Origin: Streptomyces sp. NRRL F-6492
GTDB taxonomy: Bacteria > Actinomycetota > Actinomycetes > Streptomycetales > Streptomycetaceae
Assembly (NCBI RefSeq): GCF_001280125.1
Contig: NZ_LGEG01000225.1
Span: 26,329 to 90,328 of the forward strand
Direction of reading: 5' to 3'
DNA: 64,000 nucleotides
Shown here in pieces: positions 24,522 through 34,600 of the stretch. A program made the position numbers and the translations under genes. The first letter of the stretch is position 1. The number at the start of each line of letters is the position of its first letter. The notes beneath the pieces are model-generated. The model ran no database searches, had not been told where the DNA came from, and was given only the letters and a program-made list of their open reading frames with translations.

Positions 24522-24675
24522 AGTCGGCATGGGGTCCCAGGACCCCGGGGAGGAAGCCCGGTGAGATTCCGGCGCGGTCCCGCCACTGTGAGCCGGCCCG
24601 GCACCCCCGGGGCGGTGAGTCAGGAACTCCCGCCGTCCACACGACCACCCGGGGCGCGGACAACCCCGAGGAAGG
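24522..24675 (+). promoter_or_regulatory. Cobalamin riboswitch upstream of cobN
   Basis: The leader contains the conserved aptamer core: GGAAGCCCGGTGAGATTCCG (from about 24551), then GCGGTCCCGCCACTGTGAG, the B12-box-like segment, and later GAGTCAGGAAC. A stem-forming GGGTCCCAGGACCCC precedes it. When adenosylcobalamin binds, such elements block translation or extend termination, so cobN is repressed by the pathway product. Boundaries are approximate; the cobN ATG is at 24688, just past the element. Confidence 0.9.
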
Positions 24676-24687
24676 CCTGCGCTCGCC

Positions 24688-27600
24688 ATGCTCCTGCTGC
24701 TGTCGCACTCCGACACCGACCTGCTCAGCGCCCGCGCGGCCGGCGGCCCGGTCGCGTACCGGTTCGCCAACCCGTCCCGGCTCCCCCTGGCCGATCTCGA
24801 CGGCCTCCTCGACGGCGCCGACCTCGTCGTCGTCCGGCTCCTCGGCGGGCTCCGTTCCTGGCAGGACGGGCTCAACGCGATCCGCGCCGCCGGAAAGCCG
24901 GTGGTCGTGCTCAGCGGCGAGCAGGCGCCCGACGCGCAGCTGATGGAGGCCTCCACCGTGCCCGTCGGCGTCGCCACCGAGGCGCACGCCTACCTGGCGC
25001 ACGGCGGCCCCGCCAACCTGGAGCAGCTGGCCCGCTTCCTCTCCGACACCGTCCTGCTCACCGGCCACGGCTTCGAGGCCCCGGCCGCCGCCCCCACCTG
25101 GGGCCCGCTGGAGCGCACCCCGAAGGCCACCGAGGGCCCGACGATCGCCGTGCTCTACTACCGCGCCCACCACATGAGCGGCAACACCGCCTTCGTCGGC
25201 GCCCTGTGCGACGCGGTCGAGGACGCCGGAGCACGCGCCCTCCCGCTGTACGTGGCGTCCCTGCGCGCCCCCGAGCCGGAGCTGCTCGACACCCTCCGCA
25301 CCGCCGACGCGATCGTCACCACCGTGCTCGCGGCGGGCGGCACCAAGCCGGCCGAGGCGCAGGCCGGCGGCGACGAGGAGGCCTGGGACGCGGGGGCGCT
25401 CGCCTCGCTCGACGTGCCGATCCTCCAGGCCCTGTGCCTGACCGGCTCCCGCGCCGCCTGGGAGGAGAACGACGAGGGCCTCTCCCCGCTGGACGCCGCC
25501 AGCCAGGTCGCCGTCCCCGAGTTCGACGGGCGCCTGATCACCGTCCCGTTCTCCTTCAAGGAGATCGACGAGGACGGCCTGCCCGCGTACGTCGCGGACG
25601 CCGAGCGCGCGGCCCGCGTCGCCGGGATCGCCGTGCGGCACGCCCGCCTGCGGCACATCCCGAACGCCGAGAAGAGGCTGGCGCTCGTCCTCTCCGCGTA
25701 CCCCACCAAGCACTCCCGCATCGGCAACGCCGTCGGGCTCGACACCCCCGCCTCCGCCGTCTCGCTGCTGCGCCGGCTGATCGAGGAGGGCTACGACTTC
25801 GGGCCCGCCGAGGACCTCCCCGGTCTGGTCTCGGGCGACGGCGACGAGCTGATCTACGCCCTCATCGAGGCCGGCGGCCACGACCAGGACTGGCTGACCG
25901 AGGAGCAGCTGGCCAGGAACCCGGTCCGCATCCCGGCCGCCGACTACAAGCGCTGGTACGCGACCCTGCCCGAGGAGCTGCGCACCCACGTCGAGGAGCA
26001 CTGGGGCCCGGCGCCCGGCGAGATGTTCCTCGACCGGTCGCGGAACCCGGAGGGCGACATCGTGCTCGCCGCCCTGCGGCGCGGGAACCTCCTGGTCCTC
26101 ATCCAGCCGCCGCGCGGCTTCGGCGAGAACCCGATCGCGATCTACCACGACCCCGACCTCCCGCCGTCCCACCACTACCTGGCGGCCTACCGCTGGATCG
26201 CGGCCCGCGCCGAGGACGGCGGCTTCGGCGCCGACGCCATGGTGCACCTGGGCAAGCACGGCAACCTGGAGTGGCTGCCCGGCAAGAACGCCGGCCTGTC
26301 CGCCGCCTGCGGCCCGGACGCGGCCCTCGGCGACATCCCGCTGGTCTACCCGTTCCTGGTCAACGACCCGGGCGAGGGCACCCAGGCCAAGCGGCGCGTG
26401 CACGCCACCCTGGTCGACCACCTGGTGCCGCCGATGGCCCGCGCCGACTCGTACGGCGACATCGCGCGCCTGGAGCAGCTGCTCGACGAGTACGCGCAGA
26501 TCTCCTCCATGGACCCGGCGAAGCTGCCCGCGATCCGCGCCCAGATCTGGACCCTGATCCAGGCCGCCAAGCTCGACCACGACCTCGGTCTGGAGGAGCG
26601 CCCGGAGGACGACGGCTTCGACGACTTCCTGCTGCACGTCGACGGCTGGCTGTGCGAGGTCAAGGACGCCCAGATCCGCGACGGCCTGCACGTCCTCGGC
26701 GGCGCCCCGGCCGGCGAGGCCCGGGTCAACCTGGTCCTCTCCATCCTGCGCGCCCGCCAGATCTGGGGCGGCACGCAGGCGCTCCCCGGTCTGCGCGAGG
26801 CCCTGGGCCTGGACGAGTCGGCCGCGACCCGCACCACCGCCGACGAGGCGGAGGCGAAGGCGCGCGAGCTGGTCGAGGCGATGGAGGCGGCGGACTGGGC
26901 GGTGGACGCGGTCGAGTCGGTCGCGGCCGGCCACGGCCCCGACGTGCGGGCCGTGCTGCGGTTCGCCGCCGAGCAGGTCGTGCCGCGTCTGGCCGCCACC
27001 ACCGACGAGCTGGCGCACGCCGTGCACGCGCTCGACGGCGGCTTCGTCCCGGCCGGTCCGTCCGGCTCCCCGCTGCGCGGTCTGGTCAACGTCCTGCCGA
27101 CCGGCCGCAACTTCTACTCCGTCGACCCCAAGGCCGTCCCCTCCCGGCTCGCCTGGGAGACCGGCCAGGCGCTCGCGGACTCGCTCCTGGAGCGCTACCG
27201 CACCGACAACGGCGACTGGCCGACCTCGGTGGGCCTCTCGCTGTGGGGCACGAGCGCGATGCGCACCGCGGGCGACGACGTGGCCGAGGCGCTCGCCCTG
27301 CTCGGCGTCCGCCCGCTGTGGGACGAGGCCTCGCGCCGCGTGAACGGCCTGGAGCCGATCCCGCTCGCCGAGCTGGGCCGCCCGCGCGTCGACGTCACGC
27401 TGCGCATCTCGGGCTTCTTCCGCGACGCGTTCCCGCACGTCATCGGCCTCCTGGACGACGCCGTACGGCTGGTCGCCGGCCTGGACGAGCCCGCCGGGGA
27501 CAACTACGTACGGGCGCACGCGCAGGCCGACCTCGCCGAGCACGGCGACGAGCGGCGCGCCACCACCCGCATCTTCGGCTCCCGGCCGGGGACGTACGGC

Positions 27601-28296
27601 GCGGGCATCCTCCAGCTCATCGACTCCCGCGACTGGCGCACGGACGCCGACCTCGCCGAGGTGTACACGGTGTGGGGCGGCTACGCGTACGGGCGCGGGC
27701 TCGAAGGGCGCCCGGCGCGGGCCGAGATGGAGACCGCGTACAAGCGGATCGCGGTGGCCGCGAAGAACACGGACACCCGCGAGCACGACATCGCGGACTC
27801 CGACGACTACTTCCAGTACCACGGCGGCATGGTCGCGACCGTCCGCGCGCTCAAGGGCACGGCCCCCGAGGCGTACATCGGCGACTCGACCCGCCCGGAG
27901 ACCGTCCGCACCCGCACCCTGGTCGAGGAGACCTCCCGGGTCTTCCGCGCCCGCGTGGTCAACCCGCGCTGGATCGAGGCGATGCGCCGCCACGGCTACA
28001 AGGGCGCGTTCGAGCTGGCGGCGACCGTCGACTACCTCTTCGGGTACGACGCCACGACCGGCGTGGTCGCGGACTGGATGTACGACAAGCTGACGCAGGA
28101 GTACGTCCTCGACCCGGAGAACCAGGCCTTCCTGAAGGAGGCCAACCCCTGGGCCCTGCACGGCATCGCGGAACGCCTCCTGGAGGCCGAGTCACGCGGC
28201 ATGTGGGAGAAGCCGGACCCGGAGACGCTGGCCGCGCTGCGGCAGGTGTTCCTGGAGACGGAGGGCGACCTCGAAGAGGACGGCTCCGAGGACTGA
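24688..28296 (+). CDS. cobN: Cobaltochelatase subunit CobN
   Basis: 1202 residues, the usual length for CobN. Landmarks are '[21 protein letters not shown]' near 150, '[17 protein letters not shown]' near 345, '[28 protein letters not shown]' near 490, '[20 protein letters not shown]' near 520 (metal-binding His), '[16 protein letters not shown]' near 970, and '[21 protein letters not shown]' near 1100. It is the large subunit of the ATP-dependent aerobic cobalt chelatase that inserts cobalt into hydrogenobyrinate a,c-diamide; the ChlI/ChlD-like partners are not in the window. It is the only cob gene here behind a riboswitch. An elaborate inverted repeat follows the stop. Confidence 0.96.
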   Translation: MLLLLSHSDTDLLSARAAGGPVAYRFANPSRLPLADLDGLLDGADLVVVRLLGGLRSWQDGLNAIRAAGKPVVVLSGEQAPDAQLMEASTVPVGVATEAHAYLAHGGPANLEQLARFLSDTVLLTGHGFEAPAAAPTWGPLERTPKATEGPTIAVLYYRAHHMSGNTAFVGALCDAVEDAGARALPLYVASLRAPEPELLDTLRTADAIVTTVLAAGGTKPAEAQAGGDEEAWDAGALASLDVPILQALCLTGSRAAWEENDEGLSPLDAASQVAVPEFDGRLITVPFSFKEIDEDGLPAYVADAERAARVAGIAVRHARLRHIPNAEKRLALVLSAYPTKHSRIGNAVGLDTPASAVSLLRRLIEEGYDFGPAEDLPGLVSGDGDELIYALIEAGGHDQDWLTEEQLARNPVRIPAADYKRWYATLPEELRTHVEEHWGPAPGEMFLDRSRNPEGDIVLAALRRGNLLVLIQPPRGFGENPIAIYHDPDLPPSHHYLAAYRWIAARAEDGGFGADAMVHLGKHGNLEWLPGKNAGLSAACGPDAALGDIPLVYPFLVNDPGEGTQAKRRVHATLVDHLVPPMARADSYGDIARLEQLLDEYAQISSMDPAKLPAIRAQIWTLIQAAKLDHDLGLEERPEDDGFDDFLLHVDGWLCEVKDAQIRDGLHVLGGAPAGEARVNLVLSILRARQIWGGTQALPGLREALGLDESAATRTTADEAEAKARELVEAMEAADWAVDAVESVAAGHGPDVRAVLRFAAEQVVPRLAATTDELAHAVHALDGGFVPAGPSGSPLRGLVNVLPTGRNFYSVDPKAVPSRLAWETGQALADSLLERYRTDNGDWPTSVGLSLWGTSAMRTAGDDVAEALALLGVRPLWDEASRRVNGLEPIPLAELGRPRVDVTLRISGFFRDAFPHVIGLLDDAVRLVAGLDEPAGDNYVRAHAQADLAEHGDERRATTRIFGSRPGTYGAGILQLIDSRDWRTDADLAEVYTVWGGYAYGRGLEGRPARAEMETAYKRIAVAAKNTDTREHDIADSDDYFQYHGGMVATVRALKGTAPEAYIGDSTRPETVRTRTLVEETSRVFRARVVNPRWIEAMRRHGYKGAFELAATVDYLFGYDATTGVVADWMYDKLTQEYVLDPENQAFLKEANPWALHGIAERLLEAESRGMWEKPDPETLAALRQVFLETEGDLEEDGSED

Positions 28297-28307
28297 CGCC
28301 CCCGGCG

Positions 28308-28373
28308 GTGACTTCACGAGGCCGCGAGACCGTGACACCACGGTCTCGCGGTCTCGCGGCCTCGTGGCGTCAC
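28308..28373 (+). terminator. Complex terminator after cobN with two alternative hairpins
   Basis: 28315-28330 can pair with 28351-28366 (16 bp, extended by GTGAC/GTCAC at 28308-28312 and 28369-28373). Alternatively the same left arm (28322-28334) pairs with 28339-28351. The right side carries two near-copies of the arm. It lies between cobN and the convergent ABC-F gene, so it can work both ways. Confidence 0.8.
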
Positions 28374-28411
28374 GGGGGCCGCCCTCTCGGCCCCCGCCCC
28401 TTCCTTCCCCT

Positions 28412-30019
<1,608 letters not shown>

Positions 30020-30055
30020 GGGCTGTCTCCTGTACGTCGACGACATGGGCGAGTT

Positions 30056-30078
30056 AAAACGAGACGTCTCGTCTCGTT
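30056..30078 (-). promoter_or_regulatory. Attenuator-like hairpin in the ABC-F leader
   Basis: On the minus strand AACGAGAC-GAGAC-GTCTCGTT forms an 8-bp stem with a 5-nt loop (30058-30078) running into TTTT, 37 bases before the TTG start. ABC-F resistance genes are often controlled by drug-dependent attenuation. The same DNA also holds the 14-bp palindrome ACGAGACGTCTCGT (30059-30072), and CGTCTCGTTG recurs at 30121-30130, so a protein operator is an alternative. Confidence 0.5.
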
Positions 30079-30144
30079 GTCTCGACCGTACCTCAGGAGA
30101 GGGCCCCCCGCAAGACGTTCCGTCTCGTTGGGTTCGCGGGGCGG

Positions 30145-30492
30145 TCAGGCGGAGGCTATGCGCAGGACCAGGGCGGCCGCCGCGAGCAGGGTGAGGACCG
30201 CCACCGGGACCACCGCGTAGTCCTTCGCGCGCAGGTGGGTGACGAGGGCGCCGAGGAAGTAGAGGACCACGCCGATCGCCGCCGCCGCACCGAGCGCGGG
30301 CACGGCGAGGCCCACGAGCAGGCCGATCGCGCCGGCCGCCTTCGCGGCGGCGAGCCAGGGGAACCAGGACTCGGGGACGCCGAGCTCGGACATGCTGCCG
30401 GTGATCTGCGGGTTGCGCGTGAAGGTGAAGAAGGCGGAGGCGGCGAGCGCGAGGGCGAGCAGGACGGCGACGACGGCGTAGGCGATGAACAC
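30145..30492 (-). CDS. DoxX-family membrane protein
   Basis: 115 residues from GTG 30492 (GGAG about 8 bases upstream); a start 10 codons earlier would reach into operator-like sequence. Four helices: 'VFIAYAVVAVLLALALAASAF', 'WLAAAKAAGAIGLLVGLAVP', 'LGAAAAIGVVLYFLGALVTHL' and 'VVPVAVLTLLAAAALVLRI'. 'ITGSMSELGVPESWFPWLAAAKAAGA' is the typical DoxX loop. Such proteins are small quinone- or thiol-related membrane proteins and are frequent targets of adjacent MarR/HTH regulators. It is divergent from the MarR gene with a 92-bp gap holding a TTGA-N6-TCAA site. Confidence 0.85.
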   Translation of the reverse strand: MFIAYAVVAVLLALALAASAFFTFTRNPQITGSMSELGVPESWFPWLAAAKAAGAIGLLVGLAVPALGAAAAIGVVLYFLGALVTHLRAKDYAVVPVAVLTLLAAAALVLRIASA

Positions 30493-30525
30493 GGGGACGC
30501 TCCAACGATAAGTCGGCAACAATCA

Positions 30526-30539
30526 TTGAACTCTATCAA
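30526..30539. promoter_or_regulatory. MarR-type operator candidate
   Basis: TTGA-N6-TCAA (30526-30529 and 30536-30539) lies midway between the DoxX and MarR genes in an AT-richer stretch. CAACGAT is also directly repeated nearby at 30503-30509 and 30537-30543. Confidence 0.5.
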
Positions 30540-30584
30540 CGATTCCTCTCGCTCCACAATAGGGCCGCTGTTACGGTGGACGAC

Positions 30585-31031
30585 ATGGCAGCAGCCCTCC
30601 CGAACGACCGCCTCGGCTTCCTCCTCTCCTTCCGCGGAGAGCTCACCGGTGCGCGCATCCGCACCGCCCTGGGCGTCGCCGGGCTGCACCCGAGGAGCGT
30701 GATGACGCTCATGCAGCTCGCCCCCGGCGCCATGAGCCAGCGGGACCTGGCCGCCGCCATGGAGGTCGATCCCAGTCAACTGGTCGCGATCCTCAATGAG
30801 TTGGAGGACCAGGGGCTCGCTGAGCGGCGGCGCGACCCGGCCGACCGGCGCCGGCACATCGTGGAGATCACGCGGACGGGCGCGGCCGCCCTGGAGCGGG
30901 TCGACACGGCGGTGAACGCGGCGGAGCGGGAGCTCTTCGGCGACCTCACCGACGCCGAACAGGCCCTGCTGCGCAGCCTGCTGGACCGGGTCGTCGTCGA
31001 CCCGGCCGACCACGCGTGCGGGGAGGGGTAG
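30585..31031 (+). CDS. MarR-family transcriptional regulator
   Basis: 148 residues from ATG 30585. The winged helix-turn-helix reads 'LHPRSVMTLMQLAPGAMSQRDLAAAMEVDPSQLVAILNELEDQGLAERRRDPADRRRHIVEIT' across residues 34-96, with the DxRR wing typical of MarR. A TACGGT -10 box (30572-30577) ends 7 bases before the ATG, so the mRNA is probably leaderless. It likely represses itself and the divergent DoxX gene in response to a phenolic or oxidant ligand. The last codons and stop lie within a 32-bp direct repeat. Confidence 0.9.
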   Translation: MAAALPNDRLGFLLSFRGELTGARIRTALGVAGLHPRSVMTLMQLAPGAMSQRDLAAAMEVDPSQLVAILNELEDQGLAERRRDPADRRRHIVEITRTGAAALERVDTAVNAAERELFGDLTDAEQALLRSLLDRVVVDPADHACGEG

Positions 31032-31055
31032 GTCCGGCCGACCACGCGTGCGGGG
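31002..31055. repeat. Direct repeats with 32-bp period at the end of the MarR gene
   Basis: A 22-bp identical block is at 31002-31023 and 31034-31055, with a degraded third copy to about 31090. The first copy contains the last codons of the MarR gene. Confidence 0.75.
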
Positions 31056-31176
31056 CCGGGTGGGTCCGGCCGGTCGCGAACGCGGGGCCGGCGGGGTGCG
31101 CCGGATCGGGCGGCGATGAGTTCCGGCGCGGCCGGGAGTCCACCCCCATGACCGTCCCACCACCGAGGAGACCGCC

Positions 31177-32052
31177 ATGGCCGAGACCGACACCAGGACC
31201 CTGGACACCGCCGGAGCCACCCTGCGCTACGACGTGCGCCCCGGCACGGAAACCGGCGAGCCGCCCCTCCTGCTCATCGGGTCCCCCATGGACGCGACCG
31301 GCTTCACCACCCTCGCCTCCCACTTCCCCGACCGGACCGTCGTGACGTACGACCCGCGCGGGGTGTCCCGCAGCGTCCGTACCGACGGGGCGGCGGAGAC
31401 GCTCCCCGAGGAGCACGCCGACGACCTGGCCCGGCTGGTCGAGGCGCTCGGCGCCGGCCCCGTGGACGTCTTCGCGAGCAGCGGCGGCGCCGTCAACGCC
31501 CTCGCCCTGGTCGCCCGGCGCGGCGACCTGGTGCGCACCCTCGTCGCGCACGAACCCCCGACGGCCCGGGTCGTTCCCGACCGGGAGGCGGCCCTCGCGG
31601 CCTGCGCGGACGTCCGCGCCACCTATCTGCGGGAGGGCTGGGGGCCCGCGATGGCCAAGTTCCTCGCGCTGACGGCGCACCAGGGCCCCTTCCCCGCGGA
31701 CTGGGCCGAGGGGCCCGCCCCCTCCCCGGCCGCGTTCGGCCTGCCGGCCGAGGACGACGGCTCCCGCGAGGACCCGCTGCTCGGCCAGAACATCCGCGGC
31801 TGCACCGGCCATCTGCCCGACTTCGCCGCCCTGCGCGCCGCGCCGACCCGGATCGTCGTCGCCGCGGGGAAGGAGTCCGAGGGCACGTTCGCCGCGCGCG
31901 CCGCGGCCGCCGTTGCGGAGGGGCTCGGGACCCCGCTCGCCGTCTTCCCGAGCCACCACGCCGGCTTCCTGGGCGGCGAGTTCGGGCAGCACGGCGCCCC
32001 GGAGGAGTTCGCCGGGGCGCTGCGGGCCGCCCTGGACGACGACGACAACTGA
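31177..32052 (+). CDS. Alpha/beta hydrolase
   Basis: 291 residues from ATG 31177 (GAGGAG site). Features are 'PPLLLIGSPMDATGFTTLA' (oxyanion region), 'VVTYDPRGVSRS', the nucleophile elbow 'VFASSGGAVNALALV' (Ser in A-S-S-G-G, the first Gly of the common GXSXG being Ala), and 'AVFPSHHAGFLGGEF' with the probable catalytic His near the C-terminus. It belongs to a common actinobacterial hydrolase group often annotated only by fold. It is a single gene bounded by the MarR repeats upstream and a strong terminator downstream. Substrate unknown. Confidence 0.87.
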   Translation: MAETDTRTLDTAGATLRYDVRPGTETGEPPLLLIGSPMDATGFTTLASHFPDRTVVTYDPRGVSRSVRTDGAAETLPEEHADDLARLVEALGAGPVDVFASSGGAVNALALVARRGDLVRTLVAHEPPTARVVPDREAALAACADVRATYLREGWGPAMAKFLALTAHQGPFPADWAEGPAPSPAAFGLPAEDDGSREDPLLGQNIRGCTGHLPDFAALRAAPTRIVVAAGKESEGTFAARAAAAVAEGLGTPLAVFPSHHAGFLGGEFGQHGAPEEFAGALRAALDDDDN

Positions 32053-32110
32053 CCGGACCGGCCCGACTGACCCCACTGACCGGACCGGCCCGAACGGCCC
32101 GACCGGTCCT

Positions 32111-32148
32111 GCGAACGCGGCGGCAGTGCCCACTGCCGCCGCGTTCGC
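32111..32148 (+). terminator. Strong terminator after the hydrolase gene
   Basis: Perfect 18-bp stem (32111-32128 with 32131-32148) with only 2 unpaired bases at the tip. It separates the hydrolase from the DUF1648/GntR operon. A direct repeat of CTGACCGGACCGGCCCGA lies just before it. Confidence 0.85.
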
Positions 32149-32174
32149 GTTCCCCGCACCCTTCACAAGGCTCA

Positions 32175-32197
32175 TTGTTCTAGTAGAGTGCGAACAA
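32175..32197. promoter_or_regulatory. GntR operator over the DUF1648 promoter
   Basis: TTGTTC (32175-32180) and GAACAA (32192-32197) are inverted with an 11-bp spacer that contains a TAGAGT -10 box (32184-32189). A repressor bound here would block the promoter of the DUF1648-GntR pair. Confidence 0.6.
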
Positions 32198-32208
32198 GGG
32201 AGGTTTTC

Positions 32209-33162
32209 ATGAACCGTGCAACACCTCGTCTCCGCGCGCTCGCCGCGCTCCCCTTCGCCCTCTCGCTCACCGCGTACCTGCTGGTGCTCGCCCTCTGGTA
32301 CGACCGGCTCCCCGACCCCCTCGCCACCCACTTCGGCCCCGACGGCGGGGGCCGTGCCGACGGCTTCACCGACCGCGCCGCCTACGCGGTCGTCAGCACG
32401 GTCCTGCTCCTCGGCCTCGCCGCCGGCTGGAACCTCTTCGTCCGCCGCACCGCCCTCTGGGGCGCCTGGGCCACGGCCGGCTTCACCGGGGCGCTGCTCG
32501 TCCTGGTCCTGCGGGACAACCTGGACGCCGCCGACGCGGCCGAGGTCGTCTCCCCCCTCGCCGATCTCACCGTCGCGGCCGCCGTCGCCGCCGTCCTCGC
32601 CCTCGCGGGCCTGGCCCTGACCCGGCTCGTCCCCGAGGAGGAGCCGGCCCCCGGCCCCGGCGCCACGGACGGCCCCCGGCTCCCGCTCGGCCCGAGCGAG
32701 GTCGCCGGCTGGTCCCGCGCCACCGGCTCCCGGACCCTCACCGCCCTCGCGGTCCTCGCCCTCGCCGCCGTCCCCGCCACCCTGCTCCTGGCCCCGTGGC
32801 CCGAGGCCTGGCTCGCCCTCCTGGGCCTGGTGGTCGGGGTGCCGGGACTCGCCCTCGCCCGCGTCCGGGTCACCGTCGACCGGCGCGGCCTCACCGTCCG
32901 GCCCGCCCTCGTCCCCCGGCCCCGCGTCCGCGTCCCGCTCGCCGAGGTCGCGGGCGCCACCGTCCGCGACGTCGACCCCGTCTCCGAGTTCGGCGGCTGG
33001 GGCTACCGGGTGCGGCTCCGGCGCACGGGCGTCATCCTGCGCTCCGGCGAAGCCCTCGTCGTACGGCGGGACGGCGGGCGCGAGTTCGCGGTCACCGTGT
33101 CCGACGCGCGCACCGCGGCCGCCCTCCTCAACACCCTCGTCGAGCGGCGTGGGAGGCTCTGA
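32209..33162 (+). CDS. DUF1648-type membrane protein
   Basis: 317 residues from ATG 32209 (AAGGGAGG site). The N-terminus carries the DUF1648 motif 'LALWYDRLPDPLATHFGPDGGGRADGF' after the first helix. Further helices: 'AVVSTVLLLGLAAGWNLFV', 'AWATAGFTGALLVLVL', 'LTVAAAVAAVLALAGLAL', 'LTALAVLALAAVPATLLL' and 'WLALLGLVVGVPGLALA'. The C-terminal 100 residues form a beta-rich soluble domain ('VTVDRRGLTVRPAL', 'VRVPLAEVAGATVRDVDPV'). The stop is 2 bases before the GntR start, so the pair is one operon, with the operator just upstream. The role may be in envelope stress or export; unproven. Confidence 0.85.
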   Translation: MNRATPRLRALAALPFALSLTAYLLVLALWYDRLPDPLATHFGPDGGGRADGFTDRAAYAVVSTVLLLGLAAGWNLFVRRTALWGAWATAGFTGALLVLVLRDNLDAADAAEVVSPLADLTVAAAVAAVLALAGLALTRLVPEEEPAPGPGATDGPRLPLGPSEVAGWSRATGSRTLTALAVLALAAVPATLLLAPWPEAWLALLGLVVGVPGLALARVRVTVDRRGLTVRPALVPRPRVRVPLAEVAGATVRDVDPVSEFGGWGYRVRLRRTGVILRSGEALVVRRDGGREFAVTVSDARTAAALLNTLVERRGRL

Positions 33163-33164
33163 CC

Positions 33165-33521
33165 GTGCTCTTCCGCGTCGACCCGGCCTCGGCCGTCCCC
33201 CTCGGTGACCAGATCGCCGCCTGCGTCCGGGGGGCGCTCGCCGACGGCTCGGCCGCCCCCGGCGAACGCCTCCCGGCCGCCCGGGAGCTCGCCGACTCCC
33301 TCGGCGTCAACGTCCACACCGTCCTCCGCGGCTACCAGCGGCTGCGCGAGGAGGGCCTGATCGAACTCCGCCGGGGCCGGGGCGCGATCGTCGTCCCCGG
33401 CGCCACCGCCCCCGACCGGGCCCGCCTGGTCTCCCGGCTCCGCGAGGCGGCGGCGGAGGCCCGCGAACTGGGCCTCTCGGAGGCGGAGTTCCTGGACCTG
33501 GCGCGCACGAGCCTGGGGTAG
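33165..33521 (+). CDS. GntR-family regulator, YtrA subfamily
   Basis: 118 residues from GTG 33165 (GGGAGG about 9 bases upstream). The first 70 residues are the GntR winged helix: 'AVPLGDQIAACVRGALADG', 'LPAARELADSLGVNVHTVLRGYQRLREEGLIELRRGRGAIV'. A short dimerisation tail of about 45 residues ('LVSRLREAAAEARELGLSEAEFLDLA') defines the YtrA type. YtrA proteins repress their own operons of membrane proteins. Here the partner is the DUF1648 protein upstream, and the inverted repeat at 32175-32197 is the likely site. Confidence 0.9.
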   Translation: MLFRVDPASAVPLGDQIAACVRGALADGSAAPGERLPAARELADSLGVNVHTVLRGYQRLREEGLIELRRGRGAIVVPGATAPDRARLVSRLREAAAEARELGLSEAEFLDLARTSLG

Positions 33522-33570
33522 GGACCCGCCCGCACCCCGCCCCGCCCCGTACCCCGCCCGCGCCCCGTAC

Positions 33571-33590
33571 CCGTATCCGTATCCGTATCC
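33571..33590. repeat. Short CCGTAT tandem repeat
   Basis: Three copies of CCGTAT plus CC in the gap between the GntR gene and the dehydrogenase gene. No terminator was recognised there. Confidence 0.6.
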
Positions 33591-33601
33591 GCCCCCGTGC
33601 C

Positions 33602-34561
33602 TCAGGCCAGCTCGCGCACCGGCGCCCCCGCCAGGAACGCCTCGACGTCCTCGACCGCCTGCCCGAAGTACCGCCCGTAGTTCCCCTCCGTCACGTACCC
33701 GAGGTGGGGGAGGGCCAGGACGTTCGGCAGGGTCCGCAGCGGGTCGTCCGCGGGCAGCGGCTCGGTGTCGTAGACGTCGAGCCCCGCCCCCGCGATCCAC
33801 CCCTCGCGCAGCGCCCGCAGCAGCGCCCCGCCGTCGACCAGTCCGGCCCGGGAGGTGTTGACGAGGTACGCGGACGGGCGCATCGCCCGCAGCTCGGGCT
33901 CCCCGACCAGGCCCCGGGTGCGGTCGGAGAGCACCAGGTGCAGCGACACGAAGTCGCCCTCGGCCATCAGCTCCCGCAGGTCCTTCACGTACCGCGCCCC
34001 GTGCTCGGCGGCCCGCTCCTCCGTCAGGCGCGGGCTCCAGGCGGCGACGTCCATGCCGAAGGCGAGGCCGATCCGGGCCACTCGGGCGCCGATCCTGCCG
34101 AGGCCGACGAGTCCCAGGGTCCGGCCGGCCAGGTCGCTGCCGACGGTGGACTGCCAGGGCCCGCCCTCCCGCACCGCCCGCGCCTCGGCCGGCACGTGCC
34201 GGGCCAGGCCGAGCAGGAGCGCCCAGGTCAGCTCGGTCGGCGGGGTGGAGCCGCTCTCCGTGCCGCAGACGGTGACGCCCCGGGCGCGGGCGGCGGCGAC
34301 GTCGATCGAGGCGTTGCGCGGGCCGGAGGTGATCAGGAGCCGCAGCCGGGGCAGCCGGTCGAGGAGCGCGGCGTCGACGGGGGTCCGCTCCCGCATGACG
34401 ACGAGGATCTCGCAGTCCCCGACGGCGTCGGCGAGCGCGTCCCGGTCGTCGAGGTGCTCGCGCAGGACGCGCACCTCGACGCGGTCGGCGAGCGGGCTCC
34501 AGTCGGCGGAGGCGAGGGCGACGCCCTGGTAGTCGTCGAGTACGGCGCAGCGCAGCTTCAT
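33602..34561 (-). CDS. D-2-hydroxyacid dehydrogenase family protein
   Basis: 319 residues. The NAD-binding Rossmann core 'GRTLGLVGLGRIGARVARI' is near 150; catalytic Arg in 'LVNTSRAGLVDGGALL', Glu in 'GLDVYDTEPLPADDP', His in 'LPNVLALPHLGYVTEGNY'. The catalytic-domain N-terminus is 'KLRCAVLDDYQGVAL'. It reduces 2-ketoacids or oxidises D-2-hydroxyacids in the cytoplasm; the specific acid is not evident. The ATG is the natural family start. It lies 39 bases downstream of the ThrE-like gene on the same strand and may be the last gene of that transporter operon. Confidence 0.9.
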   Translation of the reverse strand: MKLRCAVLDDYQGVALASADWSPLADRVEVRVLREHLDDRDALADAVGDCEILVVMRERTPVDAALLDRLPRLRLLITSGPRNASIDVAAARARGVTVCGTESGSTPPTELTWALLLGLARHVPAEARAVREGGPWQSTVGSDLAGRTLGLVGLGRIGARVARIGLAFGMDVAAWSPRLTEERAAEHGARYVKDLRELMAEGDFVSLHLVLSDRTRGLVGEPELRAMRPSAYLVNTSRAGLVDGGALLRALREGWIAGAGLDVYDTEPLPADDPLRTLPNVLALPHLGYVTEGNYGRYFGQAVEDVEAFLAGAPVRELA

Positions 34562-34600
34562 GAGGGCATGATCGCGTACGCCTCCGTCCGGGGAAACGGG

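Noticed and set aside
21847..28161. 2104-codon minus-strand frame opposite cobN
   Set aside because: Only the last 216 codons are CobH; the rest is the antisense of cobN and the riboswitch and has no domain.
30046..30048. ATG 30046 as the ABC-F start
   Set aside because: No ribosome site precedes it, and the real AGGAG lies inside the codons it would add; TTG 30019 fits better, though ATG use is not excluded.
33571..33590. CCGTAT repeat as an origin or iteron
   Set aside because: Only three short copies, no replication gene nearby.
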